Part shown: positions 52,097 through 61,272 of the stretch, one piece after another
Position numbering within the stretch: position 1 is the first letter of the stretch
How the letters are laid out: every line of letters starts with the position of its first letter
Assembly: GCA_000171835.1 (NCBI GenBank)
Contig: ABHC01000007.1
Coordinates: 157,552-221,551, forward strand
Reading direction: 5' to 3'
DNA from: an alpha proteobacterium BAL199
GTDB taxonomy: Bacteria; Pseudomonadota; Alphaproteobacteria; Thalassobaculales; Thalassobaculaceae
Length of the DNA stretch: 64,000 nucleotides
Made by a program: the position numbers and the translations under genes
The notes under the pieces: generated by a model
Database searches by the model: none
What the model was told of the DNA's origin: nothing
The model's input: only the letters and a program-made list of their open reading frames with translations

Positions 52097-54988
52097 ATGA
52101 TCCCCAATCCTTTTGAGACCGTGCGCGAGGTCATAGACCCGTCGCCGCCGGTTTCCGACGCGGTCAAATACACCACCTGCTACATGTGCGCCTGCCGATG
52201 CGGGATCAAAGTCCATCTCAAGGACGGCCGGATCCGCTACATCGAGGGCAACCGGAACCACCCCGTGAACAAGGGCGTGCTGTGCGCCAAGGGGTCCGCC
52301 GGGATCATGACCCACTATTCTCCGGCCCGCCTGACCAAGCCGCTGCGGCGGGTCGGCCCACGCGGCTCCGGCGAATTCGAGGAGATCGAGTGGGAGGAGG
52401 CGCTGGCGACCGCCGCCGGTTGGCTCGGCGAGATCCGCGGTCGCGACCCGCGCAAGCTGGCGTTTTTCACCGGCCGCGACCAGTCGCAGTCGCTGACCGG
52501 CTGGTGGGCCAGCCAGTTCGGCACCCCGAACCATGCCGCCCATGGCGGATTCTGTTCGGTGAACATGGCGGCGGCCGGCCTATACACCATCGGTGGCTCG
52601 TTCTGGGAGTTCGGCGAGCCGGACTGGGACCACACCCGCTACTTCATGATGTTCGGCGTCGCCGAGGACCATGACTCCAACCCGATCAAGATGGGCCTCG
52701 GCAAGATCAAGGGCCGGGGCGCCAAGTTCGTCTCGGTGAACCCGGTGCGGACCGGCTATTCGGCGATCGCCGATGAATGGGTCGGCATCCGGCCCGGCAC
52801 CGACGGGTTGCTGGTGCTGGCGATTGTCCACGAACTGCTGAAGGCCCGGCGCGTCGATCTCGACTACCTGGTACGCTACACCAACGCCCACTGGCTGGTG
52901 ATCCAGGACCCCGGTGCCGCCGACGACGGACTGTTCGCCCGCGACGAGGCCGGTAACCCACTCTGCTTCGACAAGAATACGGGAGCGCTTACCAGCGCCC
53001 TGCTGGCCGACGTGGCGCCAGCCTTGGTCGGCGAGCACACGTTGCCCGACGGACGCGTCGCCGTGCCGTCGTTCCAACTGCTGCACGATCGCTACGTCGC
53101 TGACGAGTACGCCCCCGACGCGGTTGCCGAGCGCTGCGGCGTTCCGGCCGACACCATCCGCCGGCTGGCCGCCGAGATCGCCCACGCCGCCTTCGAGCAG
53201 GAAGTGATGATCGAGCAACCCTGGACCGACTGGGCAGGGCGCAAGCACGACCGAATGATCGGCCGTCCGGTCGCCATGCATGCCATGCGCGGCATCTCCG
53301 CCCATTCCAACGGCTTCCACACCTGCCGCGCCCTGCATCTGCTGCAGGTCCTGATCGGCTCGATCGATGCGCCCGGCGGCTTCCGTTACAAGCCGCCGTT
53401 CCCGCGCCCTGTGCCGCCACCGGTCAAGCCGGCCGGCAAGGCCGGGCAGGTTCAACCGAACACCCCGCTGGCCGGCCCGCCGCTCGGCTTTCCTATGGGT
53501 CCGGAGGACCTGCTGCTCGACGAGGACGGCACCCCACGACGGATCGACAAGGCGTATTCCTGGGAGGCGCCGATCGCCGCCCACGGCATGATGCACATGG
53601 TGATCCGTAACGCCTGGGCCGGCGATCCGTACCCGGTCGACCTGTTGTTCATGTACATGGCGAACATGGGCTGGAACTCGTCGATGAACACCGCCGGCAC
53701 CATGGCGATGCTGACCGACAAGGATCCGGCCACCGGCGAGTATAAGATCCCCAAGATCATCTACGCCGACGCCTACGCCTCGGAGACCATCGCCTTCGCC
53801 GACCTGGTGCTGCCGGACACCACCTATCTGGAGCGCTGGGACTGCATCTCCCTGCTCGACCGGCCGATCTGCGATGCCGACGGCGCCGCCGACTCGATTC
53901 GCCAGCCAATCGTCCCGCCGGACCGAGACGTGCGGCCGTTCCAGGACGTGCTGATCGACCTCGGCGTGCGGATCGGCCTGCCGGGACTGACGCACCCCGA
54001 CGGAAAGCCGAAATACCCTGGCGGCTACCCCGACTACCTCGCTAATCATGAACGCTCGCCTGGCATTGGCCCGCTCGCCGGATGGCGCGGTGTCGACGGC
54101 AGCAAGGGCGGCAAGGGCGAGCCGAATCCCGACCAACTCGCGCGCTACGTCGACAACCAGTGTTTCTGGCGCCACGAGTTCAAGCCGGAGGAGCGCTACT
54201 TCAAGCACGCCAACAAGGCGTATCTGGAAACCGCGGTGTCGCTTGGCCTGATCGGCAAGGCCGACCCGATCATCCTGCAGCTCTACTCAGAGCCGCTGCA
54301 GAAATTCCGGCTCGCAGCCCAGGGCCATGGTGCCGTGGTACCGCCGGAGGAACACCGACCCCGGGTCGAGCGCTATTTCGACCCGCTGCCGTTCTGGTAT
54401 CCGCCGTTCGAAGGTGACGCGGTGGCCGAGGAAGGCTACCCGATGCACGCCATCACCCAGCGGCCCGCCGCCATGTACCATTCCTGGGGCTCGATGAACG
54501 CCTGGCTGCGGCAGATCCACGGCCTGAACAAGCTGTACATGAGCCGGGAGCGTGCCGAATCCCTCGGCATCGCCGACGACGACTGGGTGGCCGTCACCTC
54601 GCACCACGGCCGGATCAAGGCCCAGGCCAAGCTGATGGAGGGGGTGAACCCCGACACGGTGTGGACCTGGAACGCCATTGGCAAGCGCCGCGGCGCCTGG
54701 AACCTGTCGGCCGAGGCGCCGGAGGCCAACAAGGGCTTCCTGCTGAACCACCTGATTGCCGAGTTGCTTCCGGAGCGGGGGGGCGGGTATCGCTACTCGA
54801 ACTCCGACCCGGTCACGGGCCAAGCGGCCTGGTACGACCTGCGGATCCGCATCGAGAAGGTCGCAGCCGACGCTGCCGGCACCGTCGCCGAGCCGACCTT
54901 CGAGCCGGTTTCGCCACCACCGAACCCGCCACGCGCCGAGGCCATGTTGCGCTTCGGCGCCCCCACCGGCCGGGAGGCTGCCGAATGA
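52097..54988 (+). CDS. soeA: Sulfite dehydrogenase (quinone) molybdopterin subunit SoeA
   Basis: A 963-residue molybdopterin-guanine-dinucleotide oxidoreductase of the DMSO-reductase family. The N-terminal [4Fe-4S] cysteines are 28, 31, 35 and 63. Cys153 in GGFCSVNMAAAG is the likely molybdenum ligand. No Tat signal precedes the cluster, so the enzyme works in the cytoplasm, as SoeA does and unlike PsrA/PhsA. With SoeB and SoeC it oxidises sulfite to sulfate and passes electrons to quinone. ATG follows GGAG; the stop overlaps soeB (ATGA). A polysulfide or thiosulfate reductase role is the alternative. Confidence 0.88.
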   Translation: MIPNPFETVREVIDPSPPVSDAVKYTTCYMCACRCGIKVHLKDGRIRYIEGNRNHPVNKGVLCAKGSAGIMTHYSPARLTKPLRRVGPRGSGEFEEIEWEEALATAAGWLGEIRGRDPRKLAFFTGRDQSQSLTGWWASQFGTPNHAAHGGFCSVNMAAAGLYTIGGSFWEFGEPDWDHTRYFMMFGVAEDHDSNPIKMGLGKIKGRGAKFVSVNPVRTGYSAIADEWVGIRPGTDGLLVLAIVHELLKARRVDLDYLVRYTNAHWLVIQDPGAADDGLFARDEAGNPLCFDKNTGALTSALLADVAPALVGEHTLPDGRVAVPSFQLLHDRYVADEYAPDAVAERCGVPADTIRRLAAEIAHAAFEQEVMIEQPWTDWAGRKHDRMIGRPVAMHAMRGISAHSNGFHTCRALHLLQVLIGSIDAPGGFRYKPPFPRPVPPPVKPAGKAGQVQPNTPLAGPPLGFPMGPEDLLLDEDGTPRRIDKAYSWEAPIAAHGMMHMVIRNAWAGDPYPVDLLFMYMANMGWNSSMNTAGTMAMLTDKDPATGEYKIPKIIYADAYASETIAFADLVLPDTTYLERWDCISLLDRPICDADGAADSIRQPIVPPDRDVRPFQDVLIDLGVRIGLPGLTHPDGKPKYPGGYPDYLANHERSPGIGPLAGWRGVDGSKGGKGEPNPDQLARYVDNQCFWRHEFKPEERYFKHANKAYLETAVSLGLIGKADPIILQLYSEPLQKFRLAAQGHGAVVPPEEHRPRVERYFDPLPFWYPPFEGDAVAEEGYPMHAITQRPAAMYHSWGSMNAWLRQIHGLNKLYMSRERAESLGIADDDWVAVTSHHGRIKAQAKLMEGVNPDTVWTWNAIGKRRGAWNLSAEAPEANKGFLLNHLIAELLPERGGGYRYSNSDPVTGQAAWYDLRIRIEKVAADAAGTVAEPTFEPVSPPPNPPRAEAMLRFGAPTGREAAE

Positions 54989-55800
54989 CCATGCTTCCCG
55001 CCACCGCCGGCACCAAGAAGCTCGGCCTCGTCATCGATCTCGACATCTGCGTCGGCTGCCACGCCTGCGCGGTGAACTGCAAGGAATGGAACTCCGGCGG
55101 CCACTCGGCGCCGATGACCGACTGGAATGCCTATTCCGGTACCGAGAGCACCGACGGTGACGACGACGGCGCCTGGGGCGTGTGGTTCAACCGGGTCCAC
55201 ACCTACGAGGTCGGCGACGGTGCCGAAGGCCGCACCGTGCACTTCCCGCGCTCCTGTCTGCATTGCGAGACCCCCGCCTGCGTTACGGTCTGCCCGACCG
55301 GCGCCAGCTACAAGCGCGAAGAGGACGGCATCGTCCTGGTCAACGAGGACCTGTGCATCGGCTGCAAGCTGTGCTCGTGGGCTTGCGCTTACGGTGCCCG
55401 AGAATACGACCACGAAGACGGCGTGATGAAGAAATGCACGCTGTGCATCGACCGGATCTACAACGAGAACCTGGAGGAAGTGGACCGCGTTCCGGCCTGC
55501 GTCTCGACCTGCCCGGCCAGCGCCCGGCATTTCGGCGACCTTGGCGACCCGGACAGCGCGGTGTCGGTGCTGGTGGCCGAGCGCGGCGGTTACGACCTGA
55601 TGCCGGAGATGGGCTTCAAGCCGACCAACAAATACCTGCCGCCACGCCCCGGCAAGACGGCCTGCGGATCGACCGGCGCACCGAGCCGGCTGGAGCAGTT
55701 GGTCGCCGAGGCCGCCGATGCGGTGCCGCAAGGCAAGGCCGTCCCTGCGACCACCGGCGGCAAGATGCTCGCCTGGGTCGACGCCGTACTGTCGCGCTGA
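54985..55800 (+). CDS. soeB: Iron-sulfur subunit SoeB
   Basis: A 271-residue ferredoxin-like electron-transfer subunit (DmsB/NrfC type) with four cysteine clusters: CVGCHACAVNC starting at residue 22, CLHCETPACVTVCP, CIGCKLCSWAC and CTLCIDR with later CVSTCP. These bind four [4Fe-4S] clusters linking SoeA to the membrane subunit. The start overlaps soeA by 4 bases. A longer frame upstream is a shadow. Confidence 0.9.
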   Translation: MTMLPATAGTKKLGLVIDLDICVGCHACAVNCKEWNSGGHSAPMTDWNAYSGTESTDGDDDGAWGVWFNRVHTYEVGDGAEGRTVHFPRSCLHCETPACVTVCPTGASYKREEDGIVLVNEDLCIGCKLCSWACAYGAREYDHEDGVMKKCTLCIDRIYNENLEEVDRVPACVSTCPASARHFGDLGDPDSAVSVLVAERGGYDLMPEMGFKPTNKYLPPRPGKTACGSTGAPSRLEQLVAEAADAVPQGKAVPATTGGKMLAWVDAVLSR

Positions 55801-55814
55801 CGGAGATCAGATCC

Positions 55815-56762
55815 ATGCATCCCGCTGCCTCCGTCATTTTCTTCACCACCGCATCCGGCGCCGGCTACGGCCTGTTGTTTCTGCTGGGGATCGCCGGTGC
55901 CGCCGGCCTGGTGCCGGCCAGCTTGGCGTTCGGGCTGGTCGGCTTCACTCTGGCTTTCGGCCTGATCACGGCCGGCCTGCTGGCCTCGACCTTCCACCTC
56001 GGCCGGCCCGAACGGGCGTGGCGCGCCTTGTCGCAGTGGCGCTCGTCCTGGCTGTCGCGTGAGGGCGTGGCGGCGCTCGTCACCTACGCGCCGGCCGGCC
56101 TGTTCGCGCTCGGCTGGGTGGTATTCGGCGAGGCGCGTGGGATCTGGGGCGTGTTCGGCCTGCTCGGCAGCCTGGGCGCGGTCGCCACCGTGGTCTGCAC
56201 CGGCATGATCTACGCGTCGCTGCCGACCATCCGGCAATGGCGCCAGCCGCTGACCATCCCTGTCTACCTGACGATCGGCCTGTACACTGGTGCACTGTGG
56301 ATGGCGCTGCTGAGCGCCGCGTTTGGTGGCGCCGCGAGTGCATTCCTGTGGCTGGCCGTGCTCGCCGGATTGTCCGCTGCCGGGGTCAAAGCGCTGTACT
56401 GGCGGACCATCGACACCGAGGCGCCCGTCACCACCTCGGGCACGGCGACCGGCCTCGGCTCACTCGGCCGGGTGCGCCTGCTCGACGCGCCGACCACCTC
56501 GCAGAACTACGTGATGCGCGAGATGGGCTACCGCGTCGCCCGCAAGCACGCCATGAAGCTGCGCGCCATAGCTGCGGTCATCGGTGTCGCCGTACCAGTG
56601 CTGCTGTTGCTGATCGCCGCCGCTGTCGGCGGCGGTGCCGCCGTGGTTCCGGTATTCCTGGCCGCCCTGTCCGGCTCAGCCGGCGCCGTCGTCGAGCGCT
56701 GGCTGTTCTTCGCCGAAGCAACCCACGTGGTAACGACGTACTACGGCGCGGAAGCCGCCTGA
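55815..56762 (+). CDS. soeC: Membrane anchor subunit SoeC (DmsC-like)
   Basis: A 315-residue protein with eight hydrophobic helices of the DmsC family: HPAASVIFFTTASGAGYGLLFLLG at the start, ASTFHLGRPERAWRALSQWRSSWLSREG in the first cytoplasmic loop, and RWLFFAEATHVVTTYYG at the end. DmsC-type anchors carry no haem and exchange electrons with quinone. It starts 14 bases after soeB. Its last 22 bases overlap the convergent FMN reductase gene. Confidence 0.88.
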   Translation: MHPAASVIFFTTASGAGYGLLFLLGIAGAAGLVPASLAFGLVGFTLAFGLITAGLLASTFHLGRPERAWRALSQWRSSWLSREGVAALVTYAPAGLFALGWVVFGEARGIWGVFGLLGSLGAVATVVCTGMIYASLPTIRQWRQPLTIPVYLTIGLYTGALWMALLSAAFGGAASAFLWLAVLAGLSAAGVKALYWRTIDTEAPVTTSGTATGLGSLGRVRLLDAPTTSQNYVMREMGYRVARKHAMKLRAIAAVIGVAVPVLLLLIAAAVGGGAAVVPVFLAALSGSAGAVVERWLFFAEATHVVTTYYGAEAA

Positions 56763-57307
56763 GCGGCGGCCTTCGCGAAGCCAGCCACGAAGGCTCGCAA
56801 CTGCTCCTCCACGGTACCGCCGGCCTCCAAATTGCCGTCGCCGTCGAACACCTTGCCGGCGTGCGCCACCATCAGGCGTCCGCCGAACCAGGGTGCCGTA
56901 CCGAGAGTCCGCAGCACCGGCAGCCAGGAACCCTGCGCGAGCACCGTGCCGAAGCCCCCGGGTGTGGCGCCGATCACCGCCACCGGCTTGCCGCCGAAGA
57001 CCCGCCGGCTGTCTTCCGGCGGCCGGGACAGCCAGTCGAGTGCGTTCTTGAACACGCCCGGCATGGCGTTGTTGTACTCCGGCGTCGCCAGGATCAGCCC
57101 GCCTGCCTCGGCGATCAGGTCCTTGAGTTCGGAGACCCGTTGCGGCACGCCCTCCGCTGCTTCGACGTCGGCGTCGTAGAGCGGAATGCCACGGACAGTC
57201 TCCACCACGAATTCCACATCCGCAGGGGCGACCCGGGCAGCCGCCCGCAGCAAGGCTGTGTTGAACGAGGCTTCGCGTAGGCTGCCTGAAAGTCCGACCA
57301 GTTTCAC
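56741..57307 (-). CDS. NADPH-dependent FMN reductase
   Basis: A 188-residue flavodoxin-fold reductase. VGLSGSLREASFNTALL is the FMN phosphate loop, and ATPEYNNAMPGVFKNALDWLSR is the family signature (PEYN). It reduces FMN or quinone-like or azo substrates with NADPH. The start is GTG 57307, preceded by AGGGAG. It is followed across 121 bases upstream by the isochorismatase-type gene on the same strand. Confidence 0.9.
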   Translation of the reverse strand: MKLVGLSGSLREASFNTALLRAAARVAPADVEFVVETVRGIPLYDADVEAAEGVPQRVSELKDLIAEAGGLILATPEYNNAMPGVFKNALDWLSRPPEDSRRVFGGKPVAVIGATPGGFGTVLAQGSWLPVLRTLGTAPWFGGRLMVAHAGKVFDGDGNLEAGGTVEEQLRAFVAGFAKAAAQAASAP

Positions 57308-57428
57308 AATCCGTCTCCCTGCCAAGATCCACCGTCTGCGCGAACGCGCGATCAACGTGGCGGCATCCTGCCACGCCGACCGCGCCAATCGCTATCGCTG
57401 AGAATCGGTCGTTCCGAACCTGCAGAAC

Positions 57429-58055
57429 CTATCGAGAGGCCTTCACCGAGGTGTAGCTGCCGATCAGGTTGCGATAGTCAGGGATATGGTTGGAGAACAG
57501 CGCCCCCAGCCCCTCGATGTCGTTCCGCCAATCGCGGTGCAGTTCGCACGCCACACCGAACCAGGTCATCAGTTGGGCGCCGGCTTCGGTCATGCGGCTC
57601 CAGGCGGAGTGCCGGGTCAGTTCATTGAACGTGCCTGAAGCGTCGGTCACGACGAACACGTCATATCCCGCTTCAATCGCCGACAGGGCCGGAAACGCGA
57701 CACAGACCTCGGTCACCACACCCGCGATGATCAGCTGCTTGCGGCCGGTCGCCTTGACCGCCTTCACAAAGTCCTCGTTGTCCCAGGCGTTGATCTGGCC
57801 CGGCCGCGGGATGAACGGTGCGTCGGGGAAGGTCGCCTTCAACTCCGGGACCACCGGGCCGTTCGGGCCGTCCTCGAAGCTGGTCGTCAGGATCGTCGGC
57901 AGCTTGAAGTATTTGGCCAGATCGGCGAGTGCCAGTACGTTATTCTTGAACTGGTCGGGGCCGATGTCGCGGACGAGCGACAGCAGTCCGGCCTGATGAT
58001 CGACCAGCAGGACGGCGGCCTGGTCCTTGTCGAGCTTGTTGTACTTCTTGGTCAT
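57429..58055 (-). CDS. Isochorismatase-family hydrolase (YcaC-like)
   Basis: A 208-residue cysteine hydrolase. DQAAVLLVDHQAGLLSLVRD holds the catalytic Asp, and GVVTEVCVAFPALSAIEAGYDVFVV the catalytic Cys. The conserved cis-peptide GVVTEV motif is intact. YcaC-type members are of uncertain substrate. ATG 58055 follows GGGAG. It lies 84 bases downstream of the pirin gene and probably shares its promoter; this pirin–isochorismatase–LysR set recurs in many proteobacteria. Confidence 0.9.
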   Translation of the reverse strand: MTKKYNKLDKDQAAVLLVDHQAGLLSLVRDIGPDQFKNNVLALADLAKYFKLPTILTTSFEDGPNGPVVPELKATFPDAPFIPRPGQINAWDNEDFVKAVKATGRKQLIIAGVVTEVCVAFPALSAIEAGYDVFVVTDASGTFNELTRHSAWSRMTEAGAQLMTWFGVACELHRDWRNDIEGLGALFSNHIPDYRNLIGSYTSVKASR

Positions 58056-58139
58056 CGTCAGTCTCCCGAATGAATGGTGTGGTGGCCGAGCCGGCCGGCA
58101 CACGTCGCGCCGGCGCGGACAGCGGATGCCCTGGGGATC

Positions 58140-59021
58140 TCAGTGAGCCGGCGCGGTACTCTCCAGGGCGCCGAAACGACCGCTTCGGAAGTCGGCGATC
58201 GCCTGCCGGATTTCGTCCTCGGTGTTCATCACGAACGGGCCGTGCATGACGACCGGCTCGTCGATCGGCTCGCCGCTCAGCGCCAGAACGGTGGCGTCAC
58301 CGTTGGCTTCCAGGGTGATCTCGCCGCCGGTTCGGCCGAGCAGCACGAACTGCGCTTCGCGGACGATGTCCCGGCCGTTCACCAGGACGCTGCCGCGCTG
58401 GACCACCAGACTGACCGTGTGGCCCTCGGGCAGAGACAGTGTCGCTTCGCCATTGTGCTGAAGCCGGACATCCCACACGTTGATCGGCGTGAAGGTCACC
58501 GCCGGCCCACGGTGGCCGTCGTAGTCTCCGGCGATGACCCTGACCGAACCTGCGGAGTCCGGCAGGTCGAGTTGCGGGATATCGCGGTCGAGCAGCGTCT
58601 GGTAACCGGGTGCGGCGTCCTTGTCCTTGGCCGGCAGGTTGACCCAGAGTTGGACCATCTCGAGCGTCCCGCCGGACCGGGTGAAATCCGGCGAATGGAA
58701 CTCCTCGTGCAGGATGCCGGCACCGGCCGTCATCCATTGCACGTCGCCCGGGCCGATACGGCCGCCATTTCCAGCGGAGTCCCGGTGCGCGAGTTCGCCC
58801 TGATAGACGATGGTAACGGTCTCGAACCCGCGATGCGGATGCTCGCCAACACCGCGCGGCCGTGCCACCGGCGTGAATTCGGCGGGACCGGCATAGTCGA
58901 GCAGCAGGAACGGACTGACATCCTGTCCGTGCGAGGCGTGCGAGAACATCGACCGGACCGGAAAGCCGTCACCCACCCAATGCGGGCGGGGACTGCCGTA
59001 GATCCCAAGAACCTGTCTCAT
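58140..59021 (-). CDS. Pirin family protein
   Basis: A 293-residue bicupin pirin. The metal site is complete: GVGEHPHRGFETVTIVYQG (two His) and MTAGAGILHEEF (His and Glu) near residue 100. Several bacterial pirins have quercetin 2,3-dioxygenase activity; others bind enzymes. ATG 59021 follows AGGAGAAG. It is divergent from a LysR gene. Confidence 0.92.
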   Translation of the reverse strand: MRQVLGIYGSPRPHWVGDGFPVRSMFSHASHGQDVSPFLLLDYAGPAEFTPVARPRGVGEHPHRGFETVTIVYQGELAHRDSAGNGGRIGPGDVQWMTAGAGILHEEFHSPDFTRSGGTLEMVQLWVNLPAKDKDAAPGYQTLLDRDIPQLDLPDSAGSVRVIAGDYDGHRGPAVTFTPINVWDVRLQHNGEATLSLPEGHTVSLVVQRGSVLVNGRDIVREAQFVLLGRTGGEITLEANGDATVLALSGEPIDEPVVMHGPFVMNTEDEIRQAIADFRSGRFGALESTAPAH

Positions 59022-59123
59022 TGGGCTTCTCCTTCTCGTCGCTGACGTTTGCGATGTTGAGAAGGAGAATGGGAGCCGGACAGTCGTTCCGGTAGCTGGT
59101 GGAAATTGACCTCAGCGTTCAGA

Positions 59124-59135
59124 ATTGTGAACAAT
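59124..59135. promoter_or_regulatory. LysR-type operator between pirin and LysR genes
   Basis: ATTGTGAACAAT, 5-base palindromic arms around GA, lies 9 bases before the LysR start and about 100 bases from the pirin start. Its layout suits a LysR binding core. Confidence 0.45.
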
Positions 59136-59143
59136 CGCCGACG

Positions 59144-60049
59144 ATGCAGGATTTCAACGACCTCTACTATTTCGCCAAGGTGGTGGAGCACGGCGGGTTT
59201 TCGGCCGCCGGGCGCGCGCTCGGCGTTCCGAAGTCGCGACTGAGCCAGCGCATCAGTCACCTCGAGGAACGCCTGGGCGTTCGCCTGATCCAACGGTCGA
59301 CCCGACTGTTCAACGTGACGGACATCGGCCACGAGTACTATCTGCACTGCGTCGCGATGCTGGTCGAGGCCGAGGCTGCGCAGGAATCGATCGATCGCAT
59401 ACGAGCCGAGCCCAGCGGCCTCGTCCGGGTCAGTTGCGCCTCATCGGTCCTGTACTATCAGGTCGCCGAGATGATCGCCCGGTTCATGGCCGAGTGCCCG
59501 AAAGTGCACGTCCATCTGGTCAGCACCAACCGGCGCGTCGATGTCATCCGGGAAGGCTTCGATATGGCGATCCGGGTTCGCTTCCCGCCGTTGGAGGAGA
59601 GCGACCTGATGATGAAGGTCTTCGCACGAAGCAAGCAGTGTCTCGTTGCCGCGCCGGCGCTTCTGGACGGGTTGCCGAAGGCTCTGATGCCGACGGATGT
59701 GGGCCGGCTGCCCAGCCTGTCCTGGGGCGCATCGCGCCAGACCCATGAATGGTCGCTGGAGGGGCCGGATGGAGCCACCGCGATCGTGCGTCACAACCCG
59801 CGGCTGGTGACTGAGGACATGGTCGCGCTGCGCCTGGCCGCCCTGCGCGGCGTCGGTGTGGCCCAGATGCCGGTGATGGTCATCAAGCACGACCTGCAGG
59901 AGGAAGCCCTGGTGAACGTCCTGCCGGACTGGGCGCCGTCGGCCGGAATCATCCACGCGGTCTTTCCCAGCCGACGCGGCCTGCTTCCATCGGTGCGGGC
60001 CCTGCTCGATCATCTGGCGTCGCAGTACGCCGCGCTGGAGGATCCATGA
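59144..60049 (+). CDS. LysR-family regulator
   Basis: A 301-residue LysR protein. The helix-turn-helix (MQDFNDLYYFAKVVEHGGFSAAGRALGVPKSRLSQRISHLEERLGVRL) and the QRSTR region start it. The effector domain includes GLVRVSCASSVLYYQVAEMIARF and GFDMAIRVRFPPLEESDL, as in AaeR/DsdC-like quinone- or phenol-responsive members. Divergent orientation predicts control of pirin–isochorismatase–FMN reductase, a likely electrophile or quinone response. Confidence 0.9.
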   Translation: MQDFNDLYYFAKVVEHGGFSAAGRALGVPKSRLSQRISHLEERLGVRLIQRSTRLFNVTDIGHEYYLHCVAMLVEAEAAQESIDRIRAEPSGLVRVSCASSVLYYQVAEMIARFMAECPKVHVHLVSTNRRVDVIREGFDMAIRVRFPPLEESDLMMKVFARSKQCLVAAPALLDGLPKALMPTDVGRLPSLSWGASRQTHEWSLEGPDGATAIVRHNPRLVTEDMVALRLAALRGVGVAQMPVMVIKHDLQEEALVNVLPDWAPSAGIIHAVFPSRRGLLPSVRALLDHLASQYAALEDP

Positions 60050-60097
60050 TCGCACTAACCATCCGGGAATGCCCGCCAGTAGCGGTATGAGCAGCGG

Positions 60098-60481
60098 TCA
60101 GCCGGCCCAGAGCTGTCCCACGCCGTCATAGCCGCGGATCGCCCGGTCGGCGTGGACCAGCACGAGGTTCTCGCTGAGCGCCTGCGCCACCAGAACCCGA
60201 TCGAACGGGTCCGGATGATCCCAGTCGAGCGACCCGGCCAGCGCCCCGTGCCGCGCGTCGATTGGCAGGGCAAGAAAGCCGTTCCGCTCGATCAACTGTT
60301 CAGGTTCGCAATAGAGGGTGAGTTTGCCCTTGCGCAGCTTGATGCCAATTTCCCAAGGCATCGCGGCGCTGACGAAAACCGTGTTGTCGGGATCGGCGAT
60401 CCGCTCGCGGATATCTACGTTCAACCGTCGGTCGCCAGCGTCCCACCACAGCACAACGTGGGAGTCGAGCAGCAAATCCAT
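60098..60481 (-). CDS. PIN-domain toxin (VapC type)
   Basis: A 127-residue PIN ribonuclease-like toxin. Acidic residues: Asp6 in LLLDSHVVLWW, Glu44 in PWEIGIKLRKGKL, and aspartates in HPDPFDRVLVAQAL and VHADRAIRGYD. The start shares one base with the antitoxin stop (TGATG). VapC toxins cut initiator tRNA or rRNA. All catalytic acids are kept, so the pair may be functional. Confidence 0.9.
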   Translation of the reverse strand: MDLLLDSHVVLWWDAGDRRLNVDIRERIADPDNTVFVSAAMPWEIGIKLRKGKLTLYCEPEQLIERNGFLALPIDARHGALAGSLDWDHPDPFDRVLVAQALSENLVLVHADRAIRGYDGVGQLWAG

Positions 60482-60717
60482 CAGTCGCGCCCTTCAAAGA
60501 GCTCGACGATCTCTGGGTCAACCTCATCGAAGTCATCCGCGATATAGGTGATCTTCCCGACGTTCGCCGGGACGCGCCGCGCCTTCGGCTTTTCCACAGG
60601 AACGAGCCGTGCCATCGGGGTGCCGTTCTTGGCGATGACGATCTCCTCGCCGGCCGCCACCCGATCGACCAGTGACGACAGGTGGGTCTTGGCCTCGTAG
60701 AGATTGACCTGTGCCAT
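60481..60717 (-). CDS. Phd/YefM-type antitoxin
   Basis: A 78-residue antitoxin with the Phd/YefM N-terminal DNA-binding domain (VNLYEAKTHLSSLVDRVAAGEEIVIAKNGTPMARLVPV) and an acidic C-terminal toxin-binding tail (DFDEVDPEIVELFEG). It probably neutralises the PIN toxin encoded immediately downstream and represses the operon. Confidence 0.9.
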   Translation of the reverse strand: MAQVNLYEAKTHLSSLVDRVAAGEEIVIAKNGTPMARLVPVEKPKARRVPANVGKITYIADDFDEVDPEIVELFEGRD

Positions 60718-60785
60718 CCGAACCCTCCGGCGTCACGCTGCACACCTATGGAAGATGGTGCCCGAGCTTCAGTTGGTCAAGTTGG

Positions 60786-61249
60786 TCAAGCACCAACAGA
60801 TACCGTGTCCGGCCACCGCACGAAGTAGTCGTCGAACGGTTCGTCGTGGGTCCACGCGAAGCCATGGCGCTGGTAGAAGCGCGCGGCCGGGCTGCCCTTC
60901 AGCACGCCAAGCCGGATCGGCTTGGCGGCGGCATCGGCTTCAGTGGTGAGCAGCCGAAGCACCGAGCCGCCCACACCGCGACCCTGGACCGTGTCGTCCA
61001 GATAGAAATGCTCCAGCACCAGCCCGTCATCCGCCGGCTTCAGCGCCACGCAACCGGCGAACTCGCCATCGACCAGGATCAGCCGCAGATGGGTCGGATC
61101 GTAGCTGTCGCGGAAGTAGCGGCGCGCGCGCGCGCCGGATCGAAGCGTCCGACCCGCTCCAGATGCGGGCGCAGCACCCGGATGCGCAGTTCCAGCAACC
61201 GCTCGAAATCGGCCTCGGTTGCCGGCTGGAAGACGACGGTGTTGGACAT
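60786..61249 (-). pseudogene. GNAT acetyltransferase interrupted at a (GC)7 tract
   Basis: Two frames together make one GNAT protein. The first, from ATG 61249, gives MSNTVVFQPATEADFERLLE and continues to GRFDPARAR; the second gives RRYFRDSYDPTHLRLILVDG, the acetyl-CoA motif YLDDTVQGRGVGGSVLRLL and the end. They are joined by removing one GC unit at 61122-61135, which yields a normal 153-residue enzyme with DPARARRYFRDSYDP. Candidates are a phase-variable gene, a recent pseudogene or a read error. It lies 23 bases after the MFS gene on the same strand. Confidence 0.8.
61122..61135. repeat. (GC)7 dinucleotide tract
   Basis: Seven GC units in a row lie inside the GNAT reading frame. Slippage by one unit shifts the frame; (GC)6 would restore it. 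Confidence 0.9.
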
Positions 61250-61272
61250 GGCGGCTCCCGCGAACACCTGGA

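Noticed and set aside
56741..56762. Overlap of soeC and the FMN reductase as a regulatory feature
   Set aside because: A 22-base convergent overlap of two intact genes is common in dense genomes and needs no special explanation.
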